From a virus: 31,525 nt of DNA. The notes beneath the pieces are model-generated. The model had not been told where the DNA came from. It ran no database searches and worked only from the letters and a program-made list of their open reading frames with translations. The stretch covers positions 1 to 31,525 of the IMG/VR virus record IMGVR_UViG_3300025322_000112, one strand, 5' to 3'. Within the stretch, counting starts at the first letter, position 1; each line of letters opens with the position of its first letter. A program made the position numbers and the translations under genes. Of the stretch, positions 16,803 to 21,963 are shown in pieces.

Positions 16803-17083
16803 GCCCTCTCCGTTCTGTCTCCGAACATCTTGTCAAACATCTTCTGCTTCATCATGTGGTTGAAATACTGTGGCCCGATATAATCAAAGACGACATTGAC
16901 TCTAAAATTGAACGTAGTAGAGAATAGCATCGTGGCCAGAATAACAATGCCTGCACCCCAAATCAAGAGTCTAAGCGGCCTGCTCCCTGTCCTTGGCTGG
17001 AGTAAGACGACCGGCTCTTGTGCTGGCTTACAGCACCGAACGTCATCCTTCCGAAATAACTTAAAAAGTCCTCGTCCAAACAT
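16799..17083 (-). CDS. Small single-pass membrane protein between the terminase genes
   Basis: 94 residues. A basic N-terminal part with two adjacent cysteines ('KLFRKDDVRCCKP'), a linker, then one hydrophobic segment at about 38-60 ('LRLLIWGAGIVILATMLFS'). The C-terminal part is amphipathic with 'NHMMKQKMFDKMFGDR'. Start ATG at 17083 with GAGGT upstream; the stop overlaps the terL start. I do not recognise the family. Holin- or spanin-like function is possible because of size and single segment, but no lysis genes are seen next to it. A role at the membrane during packaging is equally speculative. Confidence 0.65.
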   Translation of the reverse strand: MFGRGLFKLFRKDDVRCCKPAQEPVVLLQPRTGSRPLRLLIWGAGIVILATMLFSTTFNFRVNVVFDYIGPQYFNHMMKQKMFDKMFGDRTERA

Positions 17084-17119
17084 GGGACGTACCTCGCTGT
17101 GAATTCAAAGTCTTCCGGT

Positions 17120-17677
17120 CTACTGAACATCAGTGCCATTGACTGACTCCAGGACAAAGTCCGGGGATCGGGGCTCGGCATCCTGCGTGAATTCAGCGTC
17201 TAACTCCTTTACCGAAGGTTCCGTAGGTTCTGTAGTCACTGTCGCCCTGATGCCCTGGGAGTTCTCGTTGAATACCGGGCGTTCGATACCGAGGTTGACC
17301 TGGAGATTGATATGAGTCGGGCTCTGATGGGCTTTCCCACCGGGGGTGTAGACGTCGCCCATCTCCATAACCATCTTGGCCCAGTGATGACTCTTACTTT
17401 CAGTCTTTGCCATATCGACGACGTGCTGGCCGACGCTGAGTAGACTCCCGTTCATCACAGCCCTGAACTCTTGTCGAATCGCCTTGGCGAAGTCCTCGTT
17501 CTTCATGTGCCGGTAGTAAGTCGGTGGGGACACCCCGGCCCGTTTGCAGATTTCTTCGATAGTCATGGACACAGACTCAGGTTTTCTGAGTTGCGCCAAG
17601 AGTGCGGCCTGCGGTTTACTTAGCGTGACCCATCGGTCTTCTCCTTTTAGCTCGACTGCCATTCGATGTCTGCCCAA
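17120..17677 (-). CDS. Terminase small subunit
   Basis: 185 residues. Residues ~38-65 form a helix-turn-helix ('TIEEICKRAGVSPPTYYRHMKNEDF'), as in small terminases that bind packaging-site DNA. It is followed by a helical oligomerisation region (~66-115, 'AIRQEFRAVMNGSLLSVGQHVVDMAK') and an acidic disordered tail likely to contact the large subunit. It is the first gene of the late block. The TTG at 17677 is preferred as start because GAGGGGAG lies only six bases upstream; the ATG at 17662 would be too far from it. Confidence 0.82.
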   Translation of the reverse strand: MGRHRMAVELKGEDRWVTLSKPQAALLAQLRKPESVSMTIEEICKRAGVSPPTYYRHMKNEDFAKAIRQEFRAVMNGSLLSVGQHVVDMAKTESKSHHWAKMVMEMGDVYTPGGKAHQSPTHINLQVNLGIERPVFNENSQGIRATVTTEPTEPSVKELDAEFTQDAEPRSPDFVLESVNGTDVQ

Positions 17678-17692
17678 AGTGTACTCCCCTCA

Positions 17693-17720
17693 ATTCTAAG
17701 TATATCACAGAATTTGTCAA
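17693..17720 (-). promoter_or_regulatory. Putative terS promoter overlapped by an operator-like repeat
   Basis: On the minus strand TTGACA (17720-17715) is followed by TGATATACT, an extended -10 box (TATACT at 17704-17699), and then TAGAAT (17698-17693). TTGACA-N16-TAGAAT would start transcription inside the SD, so the extended -10 TATACT fits the gene better, with a leader of about 15 nt. TGACAAATTCTGTGA (17719-17705) is an imperfect copy of the perfect palindrome at 18330-18344 and overlaps this promoter, which suggests repression there. Confidence 0.5.
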
Positions 17721-17886
17721 TCCAGGAAAGTTTTTTCAAGGAGAAGCCCTAAGTGTACGATTTTGAACACAAAGAAAGTTTTGCCGGATTTCCAGAACGG
17801 GGCGTTTATGGCCGAAACAGGCAGTAAAGTACCTTTCTTGTCAAGTCCGGGCTGGCCAAATAGCCGGTGTAAGCCGATGTGTCATC

Positions 17887-17903
17887 GTTATCAATTTGAT
17901 AAC
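17887..17903. promoter_or_regulatory. Perfect 17-bp palindrome, operator type A copy 1
   Basis: GTTATCAA-T-TTGATAAC is a perfect inverted repeat with 8-bp arms. It shares the 13-bp core TATCAATTTGATA with the palindrome at 18377-18395. Such an odd-length perfect dyad found twice in one control region is best explained as a binding site for a dimeric regulator. Confidence 0.7.
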
Positions 17904-18023
17904 AAGATTTACCCAGGAGTTGTCTAGCCCCCTGAGCACCCTATATCGAGATTTGAGACTCAGTTTGTGAGGGTAATATTACACTTTTACACAACTCCAA
18001 TGGCCCCTATGCCCCTATGTGCC

Positions 18024-18054
18024 CGTTTTTGTACAGTGTGTTCGGATTTGTACA
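18024..18054. promoter_or_regulatory. Left pair of GTAC elements
   Basis: TTGTACAG (18029-18036) and TTTGTACA (18047-18054) lie 19 bp apart centre to centre. CGTTTTTGTACA (18024-18035) is the exact reverse complement of 18199-18210 in the right-hand array, giving a 12-bp inverted repeat 175 bp apart that could support DNA looping. The pair lies 63-82 bp before the expected start point of the first sigma-54-type promoter. Confidence 0.5.
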
Positions 18055-18065
18055 CCACAAGCTGT

Positions 18066-18081
18066 TGCATAATCCGTGCCG
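18066..18081 (-). promoter_or_regulatory. Weak sigma-54-like site, minus strand (M1)
   Basis: Minus strand CGGCACGGATTATGCA compared with TGGCAYRNNNNTTGCW: two specified positions differ, but the GG (-24) and GC (-12) pairs and their spacing are kept. It would fire towards the late genes. By itself this is not convincing; it is listed because it interleaves with the better sites and shares GGCACGG with M2. Confidence 0.3.
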
Positions 18082-18086
18082 TCCGG

Positions 18087-18102
18087 TGGCATAAGTATTG
18101 CA
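18087..18102 (+). promoter_or_regulatory. Sigma-54 (RpoN) type promoter P1
   Basis: TGGCATAAGTATTGCA fits TGGCAYRNNNNTTGCW at all specified positions, with GG at 18088-18089 and GC at 18100-18101. Expected start point is near 18113, leaving a ~370-nt leader to the first early gene. Sigma-54 promoters need an AAA+ activator bound upstream; the GTAC pair at 18031-18053 lies at about -63 and -82. Confidence 0.65.
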
Positions 18103-18120
18103 TGGCCAGTGGTGAACCCT

Positions 18121-18136
18121 TGCAACTACCGTGCCC
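18121..18136 (-). promoter_or_regulatory. Sigma-54-like site, minus strand (M2)
   Basis: Minus strand GGGCACGGTAGTTGCA differs from TGGCAYRNNNNTTGCW only at the first T. Expected start near 18110, firing leftwards with a ~430-nt leader before terS. Could give the late block a sigma-54 promoter, or be a by-product of the dense repeats here. Confidence 0.45.
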
Positions 18137-18152
18137 GGCCCCTGGGAATACA

Positions 18153-18168
18153 TGGCACGGAGCTTGCA
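18153..18168 (+). promoter_or_regulatory. Sigma-54 (RpoN) type promoter P2
   Basis: TGGCACGGAGCTTGCA is a full match to the classical TGGCACGNNNNTTGCA form. The expected start point (about 18179) falls inside the first element of the GTAC array, so a protein bound there would probably block it. Confidence 0.68.
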
Positions 18169-18175
18169 TATACTC

Positions 18176-18214
18176 TTGTACAGTTTCGTACACTGTCGTG
18201 TACAAAAACGTACA
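18176..18214. promoter_or_regulatory. Phased array of four GTAC elements
   Basis: GTAC occurs at 18178-18181, 18188-18191, 18200-18203 and 18210-18213, within TTGTACAG, CGTACAC, TGTACA and CGTACA. The spacings of 10, 12 and 10 bp place all four on roughly the same face of the helix, as expected for cooperative binding of a regulator. Confidence 0.6.
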
Positions 18215-18329
18215 TTTCATTCATGTGTGTGAGGAGACAATATTACTCCCTCCTTTTAGTCGGTCGGTATCATGCTAAGATACAGTATAGTATTATATAG
18301 GAACCTGAACTCCCCGGATTTACTCACAT

Positions 18330-18344
18330 TGACAAATTCTGTCA
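18330..18344. promoter_or_regulatory. Perfect 15-bp palindrome TGACA-N5-TGTCA, operator type B
   Basis: TGACA-AATTC-TGTCA. A near copy (TGACAAATTCTGTGA) overlaps the terS promoter at 17705-17719 in the opposite orientation, with the same preceding T (TTGACA). Identical 14-base cores in both outward promoter regions suggest one regulator controls both sides. Confidence 0.6.
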
Positions 18345-18376
18345 CCTTATTATGTACTTTGCTTCCTATTTACACA

Positions 18377-18395
18377 GTGTATCAATTTGATACAC
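18377..18395. promoter_or_regulatory. Perfect 19-bp palindrome, operator type A copy 2
   Basis: GTGTATCAA-T-TTGATACAC is a perfect inverted repeat with 9-bp arms and shares TATCAATTTGATA with 17887-17903. Its centre (18386) is about 70 bp upstream of the expected start of P3, the usual distance of an upstream activator site for sigma-54 promoters; a repressor site is the alternative. Confidence 0.7.
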
Positions 18396-18429
18396 CTAAT
18401 GATTTCAATTATTTGGCCCCAAAAATAGT

Positions 18430-18445
18430 TGGCATAGGCATTGCA
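18430..18445 (+). promoter_or_regulatory. Sigma-54 (RpoN) type promoter P3 of the early operon
   Basis: TGGCATAGGCATTGCA fits the consensus at every specified position and is also preceded by the favoured pyrimidine. GC at 18443-18444 puts +1 at about A18456, 31 bases before the ATG of the first early gene with its AAGGAGGGAG SD in between. Position and spacing make this the most likely promoter of the early operon. Confidence 0.72.
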
Positions 18446-18486
18446 TCTCTTGTTGATCGGTCAAGTAATCTAACAAGGAGGGAGAC

Positions 18487-18765
18487 ATGGGCACGTTGAC
18501 GCTAATAGTTAAAGGTAACAGGTTCGAGGCGGCAAAGGCAGCAAGTGATAGGGGTATTCCCTTTGTCTTCAAAGAGGAGTTTTCAAGTGGACATGGAGAC
18601 ATAAAGAATACAAGAGGGGTCACATCCGAGGAGCACCGTCTCCCAGTTATGAACTGGTTCGGGGAGACCCCGGACAAAATAGAGGGTTACGGATTCCCGG
18701 ACGGTACGCTGCTACTTTTTACAGAACATTCCCCGGCTGTGTTACCTTTAATCAAGGAGGAGTAA
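18487..18765 (+). CDS. Early protein, 92 aa, unknown function
   Basis: First gene of the rightward operon, with a strong AAGGAGGGAGAC-ATG. The product begins 'MGTLTLIVKGNRFEAAKAASDRGIPFVFKEEFS', a beta-alpha start with 'AAKAASDRGI', which resembles small phage proteins that carry an N-terminal strand-helix unit. No catalytic motif is seen. As first gene after promoter P3, it is likely one of the earliest products, possibly acting on the host. Function is unknown. Confidence 0.65.
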   Translation: MGTLTLIVKGNRFEAAKAASDRGIPFVFKEEFSSGHGDIKNTRGVTSEEHRLPVMNWFGETPDKIEGYGFPDGTLLLFTEHSPAVLPLIKEE

Positions 18766-18957
18766 ATGGAGACTGTATTCACAGGATGGAAAAACGTCAC
18801 ACCCGGCCCGTGCTACTTTTGCGGGTCTGATGACTCCTGGACGTGTGACGGTAGGGGTAATGTAATGTGTGAATGTCAGGCATGCGTAGACTGTGGTATA
18901 GTGGACTGCTACGGATTCCATGAGCCCGGATGTCCACAGATAACGGAGGAGACATGA
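18766..18957 (+). CDS. Cys-rich zinc-binding-like protein, 63 aa
   Basis: 63 residues with 9 Cys: CYFC (16-19), 'WTCDG', 'MCECQACVDC' and 'VDC', 'GC'. The CxxC pairs fit one or two zinc knuckles. Its ATG follows immediately on the previous TAA, so translation is coupled. Function unknown; small zinc proteins of this kind often bind host proteins or nucleic acid. Confidence 0.65.
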   Translation: METVFTGWKNVTPGPCYFCGSDDSWTCDGRGNVMCECQACVDCGIVDCYGFHEPGCPQITEET

Positions 18958-19109
18958 GAATATCTGAGATCAAAGAAAGACTGCTAGTGTTACTTGAGAC
19001 GAAAGGCACGGGGTATGACCCGGACTATGACAGCGAAGCATTGATCGAGGCTATCGAAGTGATCGACGCATACGACTACAATTTAAATGGAGGGGTAAAA
19101 TGCGACTAA
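18954..19109 (+). CDS. Small acidic protein, 51 aa
   Basis: ATG at 18954 overlaps the previous stop (ATGA) and has GGAGGAGAC just upstream. The 51-residue product, MRISEIKERLLVLLE.. then 'DPDYDSEALIEAIEVIDAYDYN', is acidic and helical. Its last ten bases overlap the next gene, and its 3' end carries that gene's SD. Not recognised. Confidence 0.55.
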   Translation: MRISEIKERLLVLLETKGTGYDPDYDSEALIEAIEVIDAYDYNLNGGVKCD

Positions 19110-19543
19110 AGGGATTGACACTAAACCAGTTACAAGACGTCTTGAAGACCGTCAACAAAAGGGATAAGACGACCTTAAAACTATATTCCGGTGCATGGTC
19201 AAGCCGGGCACGGGGTCAGGGATTTGAAAGACGTCACGAATGGTTGTCTTTCACATTGAGACTTGCATCCGGGAAAGACAAATTCCACCGAGTATCACGG
19301 TGCTATACTTTCGAGGGATTACACAGCGAAAGACGTCTCAATTGTGTTTGTTGGCACGGTCACCGAAATGTCATGGTAGAGATATTCAAAAGGTTCCCGG
19401 AGGCTATTCTCCACAGTTCCTTTGCATCCTACCGAGGGAAAGACGGATTTGAGTCGAACTATCCTGAGACGTTTTATCGTAACATAGGGAGTCAGATATT
19501 CCCTCAATACATGGGGGAGGCGTGCGATTGTCAAGACTGCTAA
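19100..19543 (+). CDS. Hypothetical early protein, 147 aa
   Basis: 147 residues, basic, with scattered Cys and His ('RLNCVCWHGHRNVMVEIFKRFPEAI' near the middle and 'EACDCQDC' at the very end). The central part 'HEWLSFTLRLASGKDKFHRVSRCYTFEG' is beta-rich. SD GGAGGGG lies four to five bases upstream of ATG. I do not recognise a family; metal binding by the C-terminal CxC-x2-C is possible. Confidence 0.6.
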   Translation: MRLKGLTLNQLQDVLKTVNKRDKTTLKLYSGAWSSRARGQGFERRHEWLSFTLRLASGKDKFHRVSRCYTFEGLHSERRLNCVCWHGHRNVMVEIFKRFPEAILHSSFASYRGKDGFESNYPETFYRNIGSQIFPQYMGEACDCQDC

Positions 19544-19560
19544 TTTATCAGGTTAGCAGT
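19536..19560 (+). other. 8-bp hairpin across a stop codon
   Basis: ACTGCTAA - 9 nt - TTAGCAGT is a perfect stem that includes the TAA of the 147-aa gene. The SD of the next gene begins about 8 bases later. No T-run follows, so it is not a classical terminator; it may limit read-through translation or protect the mRNA. Confidence 0.5.
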
Positions 19561-19578
19561 AAACTCTAAGGAGGGACT

Positions 19579-19866
19579 ATGAAAGATCAATACGGTGACA
19601 CAATACCTAAGCATTTTGTGGAACTAACGAGGGTCGATCCGGGAGAATGCACCGATGACGAACTGAGAATCTTACAGCGGCTTGACTGGTACATCGGCCC
19701 GGAGGATGTAGAAATCTGGGTTGACGCAAGTGGATTTGAGGATGACTTAGCCTTTCTAAATGACTTCGACACATACGACCGTGACGGATTATTCCCGGAC
19801 GGTCAAGTCTTCAGAGTAGCAGACTGTTTGAAACGCTATACCGAGGATAACTTTTATCACGCATAG
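19579..19866 (+). CDS. Acidic early protein, 95 aa
   Basis: 95 residues with a high share of Asp and Glu ('DPGECTDDELRILQRLDWYIGPEDVEIWVDASGFEDDLAFLNDFDTYDRDG'). No Lys-rich or hydrophobic segment. SD AAGGAGG seven bases upstream. Strongly acidic small phage proteins sometimes mimic DNA and block host enzymes, but nothing here proves that. Not recognised. Confidence 0.62.
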   Translation: MKDQYGDTIPKHFVELTRVDPGECTDDELRILQRLDWYIGPEDVEIWVDASGFEDDLAFLNDFDTYDRDGLFPDGQVFRVADCLKRYTEDNFYHA

Positions 19867-19875
19867 GAGGCGCAC

Positions 19876-20076
19876 ATGGTCAAAGAGACGATGGACTTGA
19901 TAGGACAAGAAGGTCTTTACACTGTTGGCGAAGACTTTTCAGTCCGGGTTGTGATCCTGAATATTCGGTCGGTGTACGGTCGCTTGCAGTTAAAAGTACA
20001 ACCAAAACTAGGCACCGGGTCAAAATGGGTCGATCAAGCAAAAGTTTTTCTACATCCACCACCACAAGGAGGATAA
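19876..20076 (+). CDS. Early protein, 66 aa, unknown
   Basis: 66 residues, mostly beta strands: 'GLYTVGEDFSVRVVILNIRSVYGRLQLKVQPKLGTGSKWVD.AKVFL'. This resembles a small SH3/OB-like barrel ('V.V..I...YGR....V.P..G.G..WV'). SD GGAGG seven bases upstream of ATG. The barrel suggestion is an inference from strand pattern; function unknown. Confidence 0.6.
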   Translation: MVKETMDLIGQEGLYTVGEDFSVRVVILNIRSVYGRLQLKVQPKLGTGSKWVDQAKVFLHPPPQGG

Positions 20077-20081
20077 ATACC

Positions 20082-20384
20082 ATGATTCAACTGATTATCA
20101 CCAAAACGGGTAAGAGCATGAGGGAAAAGCAATACTCATGCTATGACATCGAGACTAAGTCTTTCGGATCGGTGACAGAGGCTAAGGCATACTTGAAAGA
20201 CACCTATGGGGATCACAAAAAATCTAAGATGTATTGTGACATGGAGGGAAAGGAGGCAGTTCACATCGGTTACATTTACGGGTTTAGGAACTATCAATTT
20301 GAAGACGGTAGACGTGTTTGGTTTTTTGAATCCCATTGGGTCGAGTTCAGGAAGACTGAATCCCTAGACTTACAGACCGTCTAG
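20082..20384 (+). CDS. Early protein, 100 aa, unknown
   Basis: 100 residues, mixed alpha/beta ('IQLIITKTGKSMREKQYSCYDIETKSFGSVTEAKAYLKDTYG...GYIYGFRN'). ATG at 20082 is chosen because AAGGAGG lies eight bases upstream; an in-frame ATG 57 bases earlier would lie inside the previous gene. The pattern 'F.SVTEAKAYLKDTYGDHKKSKMY' is typical of small phage proteins of unknown role. No motif seen. Confidence 0.6.
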   Translation: MIQLIITKTGKSMREKQYSCYDIETKSFGSVTEAKAYLKDTYGDHKKSKMYCDMEGKEAVHIGYIYGFRNYQFEDGRRVWFFESHWVEFRKTESLDLQTV

Positions 20385-20391
20385 GTGACCT

Positions 20392-20661
20392 GTGGTATAC
20401 TTAATCCACTTCGACCGGGCTTTGCATCATGCCCGGCATTATGTAGGGTTTACAGAGGGAGAAGACCCGGACAAGCGGCTTGAAAGACACCGAGCCGGGC
20501 ACGGGTCAAAACTCCTCAGAGCTCTGAACATGGAGGGGATAAGATACCGTATAGTGAGGACATGGAAAGGAGGCAGAGACCTTGAAAGAAAGATCAAAAG
20601 GCAGCATAACACCGCCCGTAAATGTCCAGTGTGTTTACTGTACACAGAGAATCAGAAGTAA
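20392..20661 (+). CDS. Standalone GIY-YIG nuclease-like protein
   Basis: 89 residues, one minimal GIY-YIG domain: 'VYLIHF' (2-7) for the GIY strand and 'HYVG' (16-19) for YIG. The conserved Arg is R29 with H33 ('DKRLERHRAGHGSKLLRAL'), and the metal-binding Glu is E65 in 'RDLERKIKRQ'. It ends in 'CPVC' (78-81). Family members cut DNA by a single metal mechanism; many phage and bacterial singletons of this type are uncharacterised. GTG start with AGGTGA close upstream. The 3' end overlaps the next gene by 80 bases. Confidence 0.75.
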   Translation: MVYLIHFDRALHHARHYVGFTEGEDPDKRLERHRAGHGSKLLRALNMEGIRYRIVRTWKGGRDLERKIKRQHNTARKCPVCLLYTENQK

Positions 20662-20824
20662 CCCGGTCTATATCGGTCAAGAGATGTACAGGCACCGGCG
20701 GTGTGTTCCGGGGTCTAAGCGATGGAAAGAATCGACCGGGCCCAAGACGGTAGCAGGAGAGATTTTAAAACTCTATGCAAAAGACAACCCAAAAGAGGAG
20801 GATACCGATGGAGGCAACAATTGA
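20582..20824 (+). CDS. Small zinc-binding-like protein, 80 aa, nested start
   Basis: Starts at TTG 20582, inside the GIY-YIG gene, in another frame. AAAGGAGG lies eight bases upstream, which decides the start. 'VQCVYCTQRIRSNPVYIGQEMYRHRRC' gives Cys at two CxxC-like positions plus His-rich spacing, a treble-clef-like pattern. The C terminus is charged and disordered and overlaps the following gene by 17 bases. Function unknown; DNA or RNA binding is possible. Confidence 0.65.
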   Translation: MKERSKGSITPPVNVQCVYCTQRIRSNPVYIGQEMYRHRRCVPGSKRWKESTGPKTVAGEILKLYAKDNPKEEDTDGGNN

Positions 20825-21212
20825 AGGTGAAGTATACGATATCGACGAAGTAATGAGTTACGGGCACCTGAAGTTGATCCGGGCCGGACGTCTTGAATGG
20901 TATGTAGCAGAAGACACCGAGGCGGCAGGAGTGGCGGCCCGTGACTATTGGAGTGAAATGGCCACAAACGACTCGAAAGAGTTTACTTGCATGGTAGGAG
21001 AAGATACTCTGGTCAAGTGGGGTCTTGGTCAATATGCCGGGCCGGGTAACTCACAAGTCAAGAGCCTTGAGGATTGGCTAGACTTGCACCTGGATATACC
21101 AGAAGAGACTTGGGGTCACTATGATGGGAGTGAGCTTGACGTGACCAACAGTTCACAGGAACTACAGGACGAGCTCGGTTTTATTCCGACGGTAGCATAC
21201 CGTCACAACTAA
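20808..21212 (+). CDS. Early acidic protein, 134 aa
   Basis: 134 residues. ATG at 20808 has GAGGAGG seven bases upstream; an in-frame ATG 33 bases earlier lacks an SD. The first part 'ATIEGEVYDIDEVMSYGHLKLIRAGRLEWYVAEDTEAAGVAARDYW' is a strand-helix unit with many acidic residues, ending in a helix and 'WGHYDGSELDVTNSSQELQDELG'. Similar proteins that begin 'YDIDE...' occur in other phages as hypothetical genes. Not recognised beyond that. Confidence 0.6.
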   Translation: MEATIEGEVYDIDEVMSYGHLKLIRAGRLEWYVAEDTEAAGVAARDYWSEMATNDSKEFTCMVGEDTLVKWGLGQYAGPGNSQVKSLEDWLDLHLDIPEETWGHYDGSELDVTNSSQELQDELGFIPTVAYRHN

Positions 21213-21222
21213 GGAGGAAAAA

Positions 21223-21417
21223 ATGGCGGGGACAAAACTTTTCTTTAGGAAGTGGTTAAGTGAGGAGGGGTTGACCTACACCGGCTATACAAAACTGCCG
21301 GGACTCGAAAAGAAGACCTACAGGCAGCGGTACTATGGTCTTAGCCCGGTTGAATACCTTAGTCTTATAAATCGGGCTATAGCTGCCCAGAAAGAGGCAG
21401 AAAGGAGGGGAAGATAA
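21223..21417 (+). CDS. Small basic protein, 64 aa
   Basis: 64 residues: 'KLFFRKWLSEEGLTYTGYTKLPGLEKKTYRQRYYGLSPVEYLSLINRAIAAQKEAERRG'. Basic, helical, with a likely helix-turn-helix-sized unit, though no clear motif. SD AAGGAGG is near ideal. Its TAA overlaps the next ATG by one base (TAATG). Confidence 0.6.
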   Translation: MAGTKLFFRKWLSEEGLTYTGYTKLPGLEKKTYRQRYYGLSPVEYLSLINRAIAAQKEAERRGR

Positions 21418-21554
21418 TGAAAGACGCCACTCTTGGATTCACGGGCTGGATTCTAGTCCTGTGGGCTCTGGGGGGCTTCGATCCTATGGTGATCGTGTAT
21501 TCCCCCGTTGCCTTAGCGGTTTACTTGCTTTTCTCACAACCCGAAAGGAGGTAA
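21417..21554 (+). CDS. Membrane microprotein, 45 aa, two hydrophobic segments
   Basis: 45 codons. Two hydrophobic stretches, about residues 7-20 (GFTGWILVLWALGG) and 24-41 (MVIVYSPVALAVYLLFS), joined by a short turn. The start overlaps the previous stop; SD GGAGGGG lies upstream. It resembles a small holin or a pinholin in size, but no endolysin is near, so function is open. Confidence 0.55.
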   Translation: MKDATLGFTGWILVLWALGGFDPMVIVYSPVALAVYLLFSQPERR

Positions 21555-21557
21555 GAC

Positions 21558-21635
21558 GTGCCAATAGAATATGCCGGGTATCTCTGGATTCTGGCCGTGG
21601 TGATTCTCACAGGCTACGGTCTGTTGAAACTATAG
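21558..21635 (+). CDS. Membrane microprotein, 25 aa
   Basis: GTG start with AGGAGG six bases upstream. The 25-residue product MPIEYAGYLWILAVVILTGY.. is a single hydrophobic helix. It lies between two genes with ideal spacing, so translation is likely. Function unknown; such peptides may regulate a membrane partner. Confidence 0.5.
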   Translation: MPIEYAGYLWILAVVILTGYGLLKL

Positions 21636-21643
21636 GAGGGTCT

Positions 21644-21832
21644 ATGCCACAAAAACCTATGACGACTCAAGAGGTATTAGAGAATGTCAAGGCGATGTAC
21701 CTTGAACTGAAAAGACTGGCCGTCATCAACACGGCCCTGAGACTAGAAGTGTCACTGAGGGGCCTGGAACTGTTCGAGCCCTATGTCAAATGTCTCAAGG
21801 AGAATCCATGCAAAGTTATAGAGAAATATTGA
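21644..21832 (+). CDS. Small helical protein, 62 aa
   Basis: ATG at 21644 with AGGAGGG five bases upstream, in a frame that stays open further left but without a better start. The product 'MTTQEVLENVKAMYLELKRLAVINTALRLEVSLRGLELFEPYVKCL' is helical and likely coiled coil. Its end overlaps the next gene by 25 bases. Not recognised. Confidence 0.58.
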   Translation: MPQKPMTTQEVLENVKAMYLELKRLAVINTALRLEVSLRGLELFEPYVKCLKENPCKVIEKY

Positions 21833-21963
21833 GGCGGATCACAAAAGAGGCTAATCGAGAACCTATGCAGAGACTTAGGAGACTACGGAGAGAGTTTATG
21901 CCCGTGGTCAAAGACTGGCCCCGCTTCAAAAAACGGAAAGGAGGAAGACGTGGAAAACCGTAA
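21808..21963 (+). CDS. Small very basic protein, 51 aa
   Basis: ATG at 21808 with AGGAG six bases upstream, inside the 3' end of the previous gene. The product is rich in Arg and Lys ('YREILRRITKEANREP', 'RLRRLRREF', 'KKRKGGRRGKP') and should bind nucleic acid by charge. Its end overlaps the next gene's start by 14 bases, and its 3' end supplies that gene's SD. Confidence 0.55.
   Translation: MQSYREILRRITKEANREPMQRLRRLRREFMPVVKDWPRFKKRKGGRRGKP

Larger units (their letters stand above)
17678..18486. other. Divergent intergenic control region (~0.8 kb, no gene)
   Basis: No convincing coding frame with a start site is present on either strand. The region separates the leftward late genes from the rightward early genes. 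It contains the terS upstream signals (17684-17720), two families of palindromes, the GTAC array, and the sigma-54-type sites listed separately. The far right part (18265-18420) is AT-rich. It is a good candidate for the main transcription switch and possibly an origin of replication, though no iteron array is visible. Confidence 0.85.

Noticed and set aside
17839-17844. TTGACA on the minus strand as -35 box of a second late promoter
   Set aside because: No acceptable -10 box follows at 16-18 bp (CCTGTT at 17 bp).
17987-18300. Short open frames of 74-103 aa in the divergent control region
   Set aside because: They lack SD sites, have odd composition rich in Cys and His without pattern, and overlap the dense regulatory motifs.
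20287-20303. A further TATCAATTTGA match resembling operator type A
   Set aside because: It lies inside a coding region and the second half of the palindrome is missing, so it is probably chance.
20396-20401. TATACT preceded by TGG as an extra extended -10 promoter
   Set aside because: It lies inside the start of the GIY-YIG gene and no -35 box is at a proper distance.
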